DNA of 64,000 nt from Fomes fomentarius (GCA_022606135.1 JABYQN010000013.1:496001-560000), one strand, 5' to 3'; shown: positions 33,901 through 46,024, counted from the stretch's first letter. Numbers and translations: made by a program. Notes: a model not told the origin generated them from the letters alone.

Positions 33901-35241
33901 CCAAAAGTTGTTAGTGCAAGACTACACTGCGGATGACCTCGACTGACAAGAGCATTCGAAACTTATCTCTGGGATGTTGAAGATGCACAAGCACGACCTT
34001 ATTGATGAGCCAGGTACCGATAGCCTGGTTGGTCCAGTCCTCAGGCATGTTAACCACCACGCGGAATTTGTCACCCAAGTACTGTAGGCACTGGTCGCCA
34101 GTGTAAAGGCTGTACATCTTGAAGCTACGCAAGAGCAGTTCTACGCGGTCGGACAAGAACGTGTCTTCATAGTCCTGCACCATGACACCTTCAAAGATCT
34201 CCTTGTCCGAGGCAGACACCAGAGCCTTGAGGATCAACATGATGGGGATGACATATTCCTGCTTGCGCCAACTGAAGCGAAGCATTGCGCTGCCGTTTGA
34301 GAGGTAATGGAGGGTGTTTGTGACACTTGTTTGGTCTGGGCGGACGCAGCGGATCTGGACGGCGTAGGGAGTATATGAGGGGCCTCGGTTGACGAATGAC
34401 GGTCGAACGAGAGAGATAACATGATGTCGTCGGGGCAGGATGAGGTACCGAATGAGACGTTCGTTTCCGTTAATGACGAAGTATCCACCAAACTCCTCGG
34501 GCTCCTCGTGATGCTTCACAAGCTCTGCTGAAGACATACCACGCAGGTTACATCTCGCAGACTATGCATTAATATTGTCAGAACACTAAGCACAAGTTGA
34601 TTTGTCTTGTGATCTACTCACTCGGACCATAATTGGAAGCAGACCGCAGTCCCGCATCTCCACCTCGACTGGGCTGTCGTTGACCTGCCAGCAAATCTTG
34701 ACCATCATACGCCCGCGGTACGACGTAAGACGTTCACGAGCCTAAGGACAGCCAGGGTAGGGAAAATACTGAGCCCGATTTTTACTCATGGGCTTACCTC
34801 GGTCGGAAATACCCTACGCTCGACGGCCTCCTTGTCGCGCTCGGGTACCATCGGACGCGCGACTGTAACCTGCTCATACCACACTTGCAATTTATTGATT
34901 TCGTGTCAGAGCGACGAACGGTCGAAGCACTCACTGGACAGTCGATTTCCCCATCCCTTCTGCCCGCTTTCGGAGCCGATGTCGCCCTTGCCATCAAATA
35001 CGACGCGCTTTCCAATATCCGCTATACCAAGGTGTAGCAAGCCTCTGCCATCTCCGTCGCCAGGCGGAAGCCCAGAGTCGTCGAAAAGTGCGTTAAAGGA
35101 TTCGAGGTGCGGGGTCACGAACTCATTAAGGATCGGGACGACCGAGGCATCCTTCGGAGGATGCTTGAAGTTCTTCTCGCGTTCTAGGGTGTCAAATGTG
35201 CTTCTCACTCGCTTCGCCGGACGAGTAGAGCTGTCGGGCAT
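30901..35241 (-). CDS. RPA135: RNA polymerase I second-largest subunit (RPA135)
   Basis: From ATG 35241 ([42 protein letters not shown]) to TGA at 30901, with about ten introns. Recognisable blocks: [35 protein letters not shown]-like [204 protein letters not shown], and a C-terminal zinc ribbon with CRTC and CRAC. The [10 protein letters not shown] and [11 protein letters not shown] wording points to Pol I over Pol II or III. The product is the catalytic partner of RPA190 that transcribes 35S rDNA in the nucleolus. Confidence 0.95.
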
Positions 35242-35483
35242 GACGAGCAGCGAGAAGAGATCTGCGAGCGCAAGTTTCAGCAGATCTCGGGCGCTTCTCA
35301 AAAATCTTGAGCAACGCGAGCGCGTTTCGCTCTCCGCTAAGCGGGCCGGGGCGCTTGGGCTCTCGCCCAGTTGGCCCCCGCTATGCTCCGCCCGAAAGCG
35401 GGGTAGGAGACAAGGAGGCGCGTCTGAACAAACAACTGAGCCTGCAACGACCACGACGACGCGACACGACCCCGCTCTGAAAT
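35242..35483. promoter_or_regulatory. Shared divergent promoter, RPA135 / Nup98-type nucleoporin
   Basis: 242 bp separate the two ATGs. The spacer is GC-rich with no clear TATA element. Confidence 0.45.
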
Positions 35484-38400
35484 ATGTTTGGCTCAGGCAA
35501 TGTGACGTCCACGTGGGGGAGCAACCAACAGAACCAGCAGCAACAGCCTTCTGCGTTTGGACAACCAACAGGCTTCGGGTCCGGCGGTAAGTGTCTCAAA
35601 CACGACTCATTTCGCGCGCCCTTTCAACCTGACAGCTTTGTCACGCGTCCAGCATTCGGTTCCACTCCCAGTGCATTCGGCCAGCCACAGCAGCAGCCGC
35701 AGGCTAATCCAATGTTTGGCAACTTGGGCGGAGCGAGCACTACTGGGACGACGGGGACGGGGTTCGGTGCGTCTTATTCTTCCTTTGACCGCGTCGATCC
35801 GCGATGAATCCGTGCCACAGGCGCCTTTGGGTCCAACACATCAACGGGCGGGGGAGCATTCGGCCAGCCGAAGCCAGCAACTGGTACAGGGTTTGGCGCG
35901 TTCGGTGGAGGCGGGACTTCAACGTTCGGGAGTACAGGGACGTCCGCATTTGGGAACGGAGGCACTGGAACGTTTGGGGGCACGAACACGGGGACGGGGA
36001 CTACTGGTGGGGGTATCTTTGGTGCTCAACCATCAACTGGCACGTCGACCTTCGGAGGTGGCGGAGGGTTGTTTGGCCAGAAGCCTGCCACGGCGTTTGG
36101 TGCTATCACAAACACAGGTGCGTACATAGGCTCCGTAGCCTCATGGCTTATCGCTCAAGCGCACGACGAACGGCAGGCACAGATGCAGCTGCAGCGCCAG
36201 TGACGACTGGGTCATCTATTCCCTTTTCTGCCTTCACAGAGAAAGATGCCAACAACGCTAGCATCACAGTGCATTACCAGAGTATCACCGCTATGCCCCA
36301 GTACCGTTCTTCTTCCTTTGAGGTGAATCATATTTTATGCCCCGGTAGCACTCATGCTGATACTATCCCGCAGGAGCTTCGATCCCAAGATTATCAGCAA
36401 GGTCGTAAGACTGCAGGCGCGTTCGGACAGACATCATTCGCCGCGCCGTCGCAGCCGTCAACTGGTCTCTTCGGTCAAGCTAGCCAACCAGCCGCTACAG
36501 GAACGACCTTCGGCGGCTTCGGTAACACGAGCACCGCTCAGCCAGGCTCGACTGGCTTTGGAGGCTTTGGTCAACCCGCCAACAACCCAACAGGGACGAC
36601 TGGTACTGGACTATTCGGTGGTGGTGGCACCGGCACGGGCGCGTTTGGACAGCCAGCTACGCAGCCGCAATCTACAGGTTTCGGAGCGTTTAGTCAGCCT
36701 CAGAGTCAACCGCAACCGCAACAAACCGGCGGTGGATTGTTTGGCGGAACCGCGTTTGGCAGTAACCAGTCCAAGCCAGCTTTTGGTGAGATCTTATCGG
36801 AAGTTGTGTTTGTTGGTGGCAGTGCTGACATGCCGCAAGGTACGGGCACCACCACCTTTGGATCGACAGGAGCCTTCGGGCAGCCGCAGAACCAGCCGCA
36901 ACCAGCGGCCGGGGGCGGGCTTTTCGGTCAGACACAGCAACAAAATACTACTAATACATTCGGTGGGTTTGGTACGTGCGCCGTACAACATTGCCGGGGT
37001 AATCAATATTAATACATCAACTCAGGTAACACACAGAACAAGCCTTCTGTTTTCGGAGCCACAACACAGCCTACTACCACTGGGTTTGGTGCATTTGGCC
37101 AGACCAATCCGCAGCAGCAGCAGCAGCAAGGAACCCAGCAGCCAAGTGGTGGTCTGTTCGGTGGAGGAGGAGGCCTGTTTGGTCAGAATAACCAGCAACA
37201 GCAGCAGCAGCAGCCCTTACAGGGTAGCCGTACGTGTATCTTCATCTTTCTCTGGTCCTAGACTCATTTGTGATTATAGTATTCGGTGGACAGCCAGCTC
37301 AGCCACAGCAAACGAGCACTGGTCTATTTGGTGGTGGTGGTGGAGGCGTATTCGGAGGTCAGCAGCAGCAACAACAACCAGGCGCGCAGCCCCAGCAAAA
37401 TTCATTCGGCGGCGGCCTATTTGGTGCCAAACCTGCCACCACGACCCAGCCAGGCGGTGGACTATTTGGTGGCTTTGGATCAAACACAACTACTACCCAG
37501 CCACAGCAGACTCAGCCAGGTGGTGGACTGTTTGGCTCTACTCTCGGACAGCAGCCACAGACACAGCAAACCAACAACGCCTTCGGTACTGGTGGACTCT
37601 TCGGGAAACCAGCCCCGCCCACGCTTGGGACATCAATGTCAACAGGTCAGCAACAGGCCGGGTTTGGAAACTCGCTGTTTGGTGCTAGTAACCTAGGCGG
37701 GTCTACTGTTACGATGGGTGGTTCTGCCCTTGGACAGTCACAAGCACCGCTGACGGCGTCCATCGCGCAGCCGATTAGTGCGAACCTGCCCATCTTCAGC
37801 ATGCTGCCGCCTGGTCCCCGAGCGGTGACCCTCGACCAGCAACCGAAGAAGAAGCCTGGGTACTTTGTTGACGTACCTACGCGAACCCCTGTGCCGCAGC
37901 TGCAGTTGCGGTACGCGCCTGCCTCGACGAAGCTGCGCGGGTTTGGATCGACATCCACACCACCCGGCGCTGGCTCCAGTCAACTTGGAGGCGGCAGTCT
38001 ACTTGGGGGCAAGCCGAATGCGTTGTCTCTCAGCAGGAATTCTTCATCCAAGAGCTTGCTCGGGCCCGACGCGTTCCTGACGAATGGCGGACCGAGCCCC
38101 ACGCTGGGCAGTGGTGCGCGACAGAGCGTCAAGAAGCTGACTTTGGACAAGAAGATAGACGCCTCGGATCTGTTCAGCAAGTCCATCGCCGGTGGTCCGT
38201 CGTTCAACGCGAAACTGAGCATCGCTGCTCGAGAGATGGAGGCGGTTGCGGCCGCCTCGAATGGCAGTGCTCGTCAGGAGTCACCCGCTCCTACAGGCAA
38301 GAAGACGAGTGCGAACCGTTTCGCTGCTCAGGAACGTTCCGTATCGCCGGCGAAATCCAGAGATCCCACCGAACTGCAGGAGGGTGATTACTGGGTCAAG

Positions 38401-38820
38401 CCCGACCTTGAAACGCTCAAGAAACTCGGCTACGACGAATTGTCGTCATTTAGCGGCCTCGTCGTTGGGCGTGTTGGCTATGGCGAGATCACGTTCCTCG
38501 AGCCCGTGGACCTCACCGGGCTCCCGCGGCTGTCGAGCTTGCTCGGGGAGATCGTGCGGTTCGACGACAAGGAGTGCAGCGTGTACCCGGATGCGGACGA
38601 GGCGGAGAAGCCTCCTCCGGGCTCGGGGCTGAACGTGAAGGCACGGCTTGAGCTGGTGCGTTGCTGGGCGTTGGACAAGGCGACGCGCGAGCCGATCAAG
38701 GACGAGACGAACGCGGCGGCGCAGAAGCACTTGAAGCGGCTGAAGAACATGAAGCACACGCATTTCGAGGGCTTCGACATCAGCGAGGGCAAGTGGACGT
38801 TCACCGTCGATCACTTCTGA
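35484..38820 (+). CDS. FG nucleoporin of the Nup98/Nup116 type with GLEBS motif and C-terminal nucleoporin-2 domain
   Basis: Starts MFGSGNVTSTWGSNQQNQQQQ. Many exons encode GLFG/FG repeats (FGQP, GGGLFG, GAFG). Between FG blocks lies a GLEBS-like motif, ASITVHYQSITAMPQYRSSSFEELRSQDYQQGRK at about 36250-36410, the Rae1/Gle2-binding element of Nup98 and Nup116. The C-terminal domain (about 38380-38817) reads GDYWVKPDLETLKKLGYDELSSFSGLVVGRVGYGEITFLEPVDLTGL..., the nucleoporin-2 (autopeptidase) fold that anchors the protein at the pore, and ends KWTFTVDHF then TGA. In Nup98-Nup96 precursors self-cleavage follows this HF, so this gene ends where the Nup98 half ends. It is divergent from RPA135. 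Confidence 0.92.
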
Positions 38821-40372
38821 CCTCTCCCCGTGCTCGTCCTGCTGTGTTCTTACGGATCTTCCTCCGCTTCCCCGTCCGAGTCTAACGCCTATTCCCCCAC
38901 CTCTGTTCTCACTGCAATCTAAGCTTTGTTTGCCCTCATCGTACATATCATGTCATGTCATGTTGTCTGCCTTGCATGTATCCTATCTGTTCTCCGTACG
39001 TTGCGAAACCATCCACTTGTTACAGCTGTTTCGGTGAAAAATGCCCGGCATGAGTATCTGCACGAGTTGACACAACATTCAAAGAATTCAAAAAAGTAAA
39101 CGAATGTGCTAAAACTCTGGAACACCTTGTGTTATGTGTTATGAGAGCTCACACATGTTATACTAGCGTATGCGGCACATTGTAGCTTGTGGAATCACCA
39201 GTGATCGAGGATCGTGAGCAGACAAACCAGAATGACTGCTGACATGTCATATCAGTGTGTTTCTAGGATAGACTGAGCGACTAAAACTCGGTATTCAGCG
39301 CATATACAGTCATAGGAAGGCTACTGGACCCAGTTTAGGGCGACTCGTGGCCTCTCTCAGCAAGCATCACAACCTTATGCACAACCTTCCAACATCCCGC
39401 TGCTAGCAACTAAAGCGCCTGAGGGGATAATCATATACGCTTGTGGGTTGGGTACTTCGCTTTGGCTAAGGATGGGCGTCTGAGCCTGCTGGCAGGAAGG
39501 ATTTTGGAGGATGTGCAGAGATCCATTGTATTGGATCATGATGAACCTATAATATGCATATACACACTGAATACTGAGTTGTAACACGAAAGAAGCCCTC
39601 GGTTTGTCCTTGAAGGCGATTTCGACATGCCAGCAAATTATGTCGGAAATTTCCCTAGAACCTCAGGTGTTATCGGCTTAACTGGGATGCCCAAAGATGG
39701 CCGGAGGATGGTAAAAATGGCCTCCCGGATTGGCCGGATGTGCCTACGAAGGTTATTTGAGGGCAAGAGGATCTATCTAATGGATTGCCTTTTGCCCTGG
39801 AGGCGCTGGGGAAATTTCCGACAGCAGTTCTAGTTTGTCTACTCAGGATCTTGGTTCACTGGTGGTTAACAAGCTACGATGTGCTGCATACGCTATTAAA
39901 CATGTTTAAGCTCCCAGAACGCGCTCGTACTACACGGCAGAACAAGGTGTTCTAGAGTATTAGCACTTTTCGAACCTTTTTGTGAATTTTTTGAAATTTT
40001 TGTGTCATGCGCATGTTCCGGCATTTTTTTCCGAAACAGCGCCCGGTAAATTTGGCCGGTGTGGTGTGATCGTCGGCTTATTACGTCAAAGGATGGGCGG
40101 CTAGCGAGACTAATTGTACCGGATGGGCGGCTACTGGGGTGTTTGGAGACCATCGTCCCCGACTTTCTTCGCGTATCTGTAGCATTGTTCACGGTGAGTA
40201 GAAGACGTCGTTGTATGCGCCCTCAGACATCTAATACTCCATACTTACTCTGCTTGGACACAGACCTGCATGCTCACGAGCTCACGATCTTGCTGGGTAC
40301 GTGCCAAGTCGTGCGTGTGCAAGCAGCGGACTAAGACGTCACTCCAGACTGTACACTACCTCACGCTGTAAT
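38821..40372. other. Intergenic region with a short inverted-repeat element
   Basis: About 1.55 kb with no supported gene. It holds the 3' UTR of the nucleoporin, an inverted repeat at about 39643-39826, a 13-bp direct repeat (GGATGGGCGGCTA at 40091 and 40121), and the promoter of the next gene. Confidence 0.4.
39643..39826. repeat. Short element bounded by 15-bp inverted repeats (MITE-like)
   Basis: TGTCGGAAATTTCCC near 39643 is matched by its reverse complement GGGAAATTTCCGACA near 39812, enclosing about 150 bp. The core GGAAATTTCC is itself palindromic, so part of the match is automatic; the extra TGTC/GACA and CC/GG flanks make it more than that. No clear target duplication was recognised. 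Confidence 0.3.
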
Positions 40373-43300
40373 ATGGAGCCCTCCGAGTCTTCCGAGTCAT
40401 CTGTCTCGTCCTCCTCAGGCTCCCAGTCGCCCATCGACGTCCCCTCCGCACGCTCTGCACGCTCCAGCATAAGCGAGCCTCGAAAAGCGCGTCGCTCCAA
40501 GGATGATCGCAACAACAACGGCTTCCACTCCATGCGCGACGTCGCCCGAGTCCTCGTCGCGCGCGAGCGCGAGACTATGGACCTCAAGCGCACCCTCTAC
40601 ACCCTCAGCGAGCAGCTCAAGGCAGAACGCCTCCGTGCAGACGCCGCGGAGAACAAGACACGGGAGGTCCTTGCCCTCTTCAAGTCCGCCAACGAGTCCA
40701 AGGTCGCTGCGGAGCAGGCCTCTGCGCGCGCGAACGAGGAGCTGCGGCTGTACAAAATGCAATACGAGAACGCACGGGAGGAATTGCGCAGGGCGCAGAA
40801 GCTTATCGACGCATTGGAGGCCCAGAGAATCGATGCTGAGGAGGCGGCGGCGAAGGCGAGGAGCACGGCGAGGAAGCTCAAGGAAGAGAAGATCATCATG
40901 CGCGCCCGGGAGGAGGGCAGGAGACAGGGTCTTGAAGAGGGCCTGGCACAGGGACGGGTGATGGGATACGAGGAGGGACGGTCGGTTGGGTACGAGCATG
41001 GACGGTCAGTCGCCAGTGAGCATGCGTACACCTCTGCCCCAGTCACGGAGATGGGTTACGAGACCCCACGCGCTCGTCGCTACGAACCACCGCCGGAGGA
41101 CGAACCGCTACCTGAAGTCACGCGGCCATCGACCTCTGAAGATTCCGAGGAGAACATGCCTGGTCCCAACTACACTCAGCCAATGGACGACAATCTTGCC
41201 ATGCCCGCTCCCGTCACTACTCCCGCGCGCATACCCACCCCTGCCTCTCCCCCTCAAGCTTCTCGGTCCAATACTGATATCCGCTCCATCTCTGTGCACA
41301 ACGTCTTGTCGCCTTCGCATCCGCCAGTGGCCGTCCCTCCCGATGGCTGGATCCCCAAGATTGACGATGACATGCGTATTCGCTTACCGCCCCCTCACGA
41401 GATGGCCCGGCCGCCTCCAACGTCGCCCTCACCGCCGCTCTCGGCAGTCCTCAACAACGTCAGGAATATCCCCGATGAGCCGGTCATGATTCCACCCCCA
41501 GCCAATCCTGAACCAGAGCCTAGCCGCAGAACGAGGCACAGACGGCGCAATTCCATTGAATCGCAGTCGACGACAATGTCACAGTTCGAGATACTTGGTC
41601 CGCCTTCTGTTGCTCCCTCGGCTAGTACGCTCAGAAGCAACGTCCGGGATAGGCCGCACGTCCTCAGTGCCATCGCGGAGGAGCGGGAGAGGACATCTTC
41701 GGCGTCGTCGCCGGTATACATCAACCCGAATGTGAGTTCCTGATGCTAATGTGCGCATACAGTGGTTAAACATGTGTTTGGCTCATGCGCTACCCTCCAC
41801 CAGCTGTCCACGCAGAGTTTCCAAATGCCGACACCCACTCCCGGTATGCCATCACCGCACCCACCTCCGCCGCAGAATCCCACATATCCCGACACTACAC
41901 CTCGTTACCAGAGGAGCATGGAGAACATGGCTCGCTCCGGTGATGACTATTACAGGACAAATACCCCTCGATATGGCGGCGCGGAGAGCGTATATCGTGC
42001 ACCCTCCGAGGCTTCGAGTCGATACGGTCGACCTGAGGAGTCTTCTCGCGAAAATAATCCGTACGACCGTTACGAGTCTCAACGTGCGCCAGAGAGCGTG
42101 CACCGGTATCCGAGCAGAAGTGACCTGTCTCGCTCACAGAACATCTACGCACCTCCTCACTCGCCCCATTCGTCACCCGATACCTCCTCTCCCGCCATCG
42201 TCGTCGCACCAACACCCAGCCTGCGACCGCCCCCACCGAACCAGCCGTCGCCGGAAAGCAGGGGCAGCATGTCCTCAAATGAGATCAGTTTCACCGTCGT
42301 GCCCCCGGTAAGTTCATTGTCTGCGCTTTCAAACCATTCTGACCTCAAACGCAGTCCCGACCCGAATCAAACATTTCGCGGACGGATGGCATAGAGCCAC
42401 ACCGCTCGTTCTTGAGCGCGGAGGATGCCGACCGACCGCTCCCTGCGACGCCAACGGAATCTGAACTGTCGTCAGAACCCCCTGCAGCAGCCAGCCCTGT
42501 CATCCCTTCTGTGATGTTGAATGGACCTTGGCCACCAGGCTTCGTCCCCATGGGTCCGCCCACGCCTGGAGGTAGTAGTACTGTTGGGCCTGCTGGCGTT
42601 CCCCTGCCCCCTTCGTCGTACGGCGGCACCACCGTTGGACCTGCTGGCGTTCCCCTGCCTCCTTCTGTCTATAGCGGCACGCCTTCCGTTCGCTCTGAGG
42701 CAGTCATTCCCGGCGGTTTCTCAGGCGAAGGCCCTCCGCCTGTCATCCCGCTCCAACCGTCTAGTAGGAGCTCGCGCTCTGGCTCAAGTCGCGACGCCAA
42801 GGAGCCATACACGCGCGCAGCTATCAAGCGCCATGACTCCGACTCCGATTCGAGTGTGTCTTCTGGCCTGGGCTCTGTAGACTCGCTCACAACACCCCCT
42901 GCGCGCACCCGCAAGCTGTCGGGTCGTGCAACCTCCTCGTACGCGGCTGCGCCCGTCCCCCGAATGTCACTTATCCCGTGCCGCCCACTCCACGCTCGAG
43001 CACGAGCAACAGTCTGAGTCCGCACACGACACGTGCAGCGCGAGTGCCGCTCCCTCCCTCCGTCGCAGGCTCGGCTGTAGGTTCCGTCTATGGAGGGCCG
43101 ACGCGCAGTGGTTCTGCCATCGGTGGGGCGCGTTCGCCTTCAGAGTTGGGCCGGATGAGGTCCCCGATGATGGGAGGGGGAAGAACCTTGTTCTCGCCCA
43201 GCGGTCCCTCTGTGGGGCTCCCGGTCCCTGATGCGGTCATCCCCATTCCTATACCGGAACCGACGCCGATCACCCAGCCTGTCGTGATACCACCGTGAGT

Positions 43301-43534
43301 CGTTAACGGATGTTCATCCTCCTGAGGTGCCATACTGATTGATGTATGGCGTGGGTCTTGTTTGTGTGAGTGTACAGGTCCCCGCGTCGCCCGACGACGC
43401 CGCTCGCTGACATTGAGCCTACGCCGATCATCCCTCCCATGGCGCGTGTGCCGTCCCCGGTTGCGTCCTCCGTCAGTGGCGCTACCGGCGCGACCACCGG
43501 AACCAGGGGCAAGAAGGGCAAGAAAAAGCGGTAA
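40373..43534 (+). CDS. Coiled-coil and proline/serine-rich protein, function unknown (one-base frame break in the sequence)
   Basis: Starts MEPSESSESSVSSSSGSQSP at 40373. Residues about 50-200 form a long coiled coil (MRDVARVLVARERETMDLKRTLYTLSEQLKAERLRADAAENK, REELRRAQKLIDALEAQRIDAEEAAAKARSTARKLKEEK), followed by a Gly/Arg/Glu repeat-like segment (GRRQGLEEGLAQGRVMGYEEGRSVGYEHGRSV). The rest is disordered and Pro/Ser-rich, including a tandem VGPAGVPLPPS duplication. It ends ATGATTGTRGKKGKKKR with a basic tail. Introns near 41731-41815 and 42310-42352, and one near 43295. At a C5 run (42957-42961) the reading frame changes by one base without an intron. I know of no characterised homologue. 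Confidence 0.68.
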
Positions 43535-44192
43535 ATCTCGCACTAAGGCCCAGGAGACGCAAGGTCGACTGGGACATACTCGCCTATTGCGCCTCATCGA
43601 CGGCGCTCGACCTTGTATATTGTGTATCATATTTCCCCGTCCCTCCGCTCTTTCTCTGTCCTTTTCTCTTTCCTCCACTCTCCTCCACTTCCACGTCTCG
43701 CACAAGCATCTTAACTGGTATCCTCAGGCTTCTCGATGGCAACTCATATTTTCATCTCATCTTCGCAATCCTTGCTGTCTTTGGTTGTGTTTTTTTTTCG
43801 CGCATGCTTCCGTTCGTCTCCGTCATGACCACAGATTCACCACATCTCCTTTCCTCGCATGCACACCACTAGCTAGCGTCTCTCTCGGGTCTGACATGTC
43901 GCATCTCTGGTCACACTTTAAGGTGCTCGGTGGGAATTCAGGTCGGGATTGGATTGTACTGTATAGTTCTTGTACTTGGACCAAGACACATTTACGACAA
44001 CCTAGGAGCATAAACTGCGATATAGGTAGCACTAGGTGGTGTATCTGGCTACATCTACCCCGCCTAATTATCGTCGAATACGATCATGAACTTGTTCCCC
44101 CATCGCACCCAGCATGGCTGCAGCAGGGGCAGAACATATGCCATTCTGGATAATAAAGAACTAGATAGGTCCAAGGACTACTACATTGCTAC
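43535..44192. other. Intergenic region, 3' of the coiled-coil gene
   Basis: About 660 bp facing the 3' end of the chitin synthase fragment. There is a T9 tract near 43790 and pyrimidine-rich sequence, but no coding signal. None of the missing chitin synthase catalytic domain is recognisable here. Confidence 0.4.
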
Positions 44193-45444
44193 TTATAATG
44201 ACTGATGATGCGAGTCCGTTCGATGCGAAGAAAGATGGAGGATAGCTGGTTGGGAATGTAACCCACACTTCACCGCAACTGAGACCATGAAAATGGACAA
44301 CATAACGAGCAAAATATTCTGGACCTGGCACCGCGTCGATTTGCGGAAGTCGGGTTTGCCAATGAAGAACAGGTTGCTGATGCAGTTGAGGTTCTGGTCC
44401 CGTACTTGAGGCTCGAGCGTGTTCAAGATACGGTTCATCGACTGCGTTATATCCTGACCCGGCTGCTGCTGGAAGAGCGACACGATATCGTCTTTGAGGA
44501 AATGGAACTCGCTATCCAGGCCGGCAGTGTAGTTGTAGTCGGTTAGGTCGTAGATCGCCCACATGCTACGACAGTATGTCAGTCGATGTCATGTCGTTTA
44601 TATATATTTATCGGGACATACCGTTGGTTATCTGCGTCGTTCGCAGCAGCTTTGATCGCGTTTTTGTCCCATACTAGAGGTCCCTTGCGGAACTCACGAA
44701 TCCTCTTCAGGAAAATATTGGTGTACCAGTCACTCTGGCTCAGCTTGGATCCTGATTGACCGTAGGTGGGACCAGACTTGTGCATAGCCTGCGGAGCTTG
44801 GGCGGTGAAGTTGGCGCTCATGAGTTGGAGAGTCGAACTGTCAGACACGAGACCGGGGCAGGCGAGGTAGATCGGGGGAGGGAAATAGCCAGTCAGATCC
44901 TGCCCAGCGACGATCGACAGCGTGTCCTCGGTGTTGCTCTTCAGGTTCGGATGTCCGAATGTTGGCCGTGGATGAAGTTCGTGACGTCGTAAACGGATCC
45001 CTGGATGGTCACCCAGAAGTCATCATCACCGGTGTGCTGGTTGACTTCGTTGATAGACCACGCCTTGTCGAAGTCGGGGCACAGTAACCGGCCGAACGCG
45101 ACGATGTAGAAGATGACGACGGCGTTGAAGAGGAATATGAGCCAGAAGATGGTCACCTTCTCTCGCCATGCGAGCTGGATATCGGGGCGCTTCATGCGGC
45201 CAATCTTTGCCAGTGCGAACGACGGGATCCACCATGATGTTGTGAGCCAGACGACGTAGAGCCAGTTCCGCCGAGAACGACTTGTCGGAACCTCCTCGAC
45301 GTCATTCGGTGCCTTCGCAACCAGACCGCCCTCCTTCGAGGCTCCAAGGTCCGGAGGTGTACCGCTCCCGCCCTTCTTGTCCCACTCAGACCCCCAACCA
45401 GCGCCATCGCTGTACGCCGGTGTGTCAAGATTCGAAGGAGTCAT
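44193..45444 (-). pseudogene. Truncated class V-like chitin synthase, N-terminal half only
   Basis: From ATG 45444: MTPSNLDTPAYSD, a disordered start, two membrane helices (RNWLYVVWLTTSWWIPSF, KVTIFWLIFLFNAVVIFYIVAFGRLLCP) and a cytochrome b5-like domain (DDDFWVTIQGSVYDVTNFIHGQHSDI, then AGQDLTGYFPPPIYLACPGLVS). Further on: WDKNAIKAAANDADNQR, MWAIYDLTDYNYTAGLDSEFHFL, QSMNRILNTLEPQ, LNCISNLFFIGKPDFRKSTRC and a membrane helix ending SVAVK. Class V/VII chitin synthases continue from here into the catalytic domain (QxxRW); here the match ends and a stop follows at 44193. Within HSDI..NLKSNTEDT, about 44945-44953, the frame shifts by one base, inside conserved sequence where no intron fits. Truncation plus frameshift make this most likely a pseudogene. 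Confidence 0.75.
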
Positions 45445-46024
45445 GGCGGTGGGGTAAGCGGGGTCGCGATACTGAGTGCCGTGAGTACCGGTCCTCGTGA
45501 GAAGGAGGTTGTCCTCGCTGTCGCCACTAGTGTAGCACCTGGTGGCGTCGCGGGAAGAACGCTCTCGTCGTCAGCTGCCTCTGTACAGCCCGCTTCAATT
45601 CTTTGTTCGTAGCTCGAAGAATGTCCTCAACCAGCTATGTACGTCAGCCAAATCATGCGATGGCCGACAAACAAGTAGTCCTCCTCCCTCCATCCGTTCG
45701 CCGAATCTGATCCTCTCCGTTCAGACCTAGGTGGACAGCTGGCGATGGGAAAACAGCAGCTTCCATGGATGGCAGTGATACTTAAGGTGTACTCGGATCA
45801 TCCAGTGCGCCGGAACCGGGAATGAGACACGACGAATGGGTCGGAAGTAGGTAGTGAGCGCTTGGGCTCTCGGACGAGGGAATCGATGTCATGCGCGACG
45901 GCGGGCGTTGGGCGGTCGTCGTCCCGAATACAGCTGTTTCCAAGATTGGTGGCCGCTCATCTCCGAATGACGCGCGCGCACTTTCGACACGAAAAAGTCA
46001 GAAAAATCGACGGTGCCCTTGCTG
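45445..46024. other. Intergenic region left of copia element A
   Basis: About 580 bp upstream of the chitin synthase fragment up to the target duplication of element A. No coding signal; presumably the old promoter of that gene. Confidence 0.4.

Noticed and set aside
36420..37640. Regularly repeated DNA that could look like a repeat array or CRISPR
   Set aside because: The repeats are degenerate GLFG codons within an open reading frame, and the genome is eukaryotic.
36354..37688. Long 444-codon frame overlapping the nucleoporin in another phase
   Set aside because: It is a shadow of repetitive FG-coding DNA; composition is Arg/Ser/Val-rich without any domain, and the nucleoporin frame is certain.
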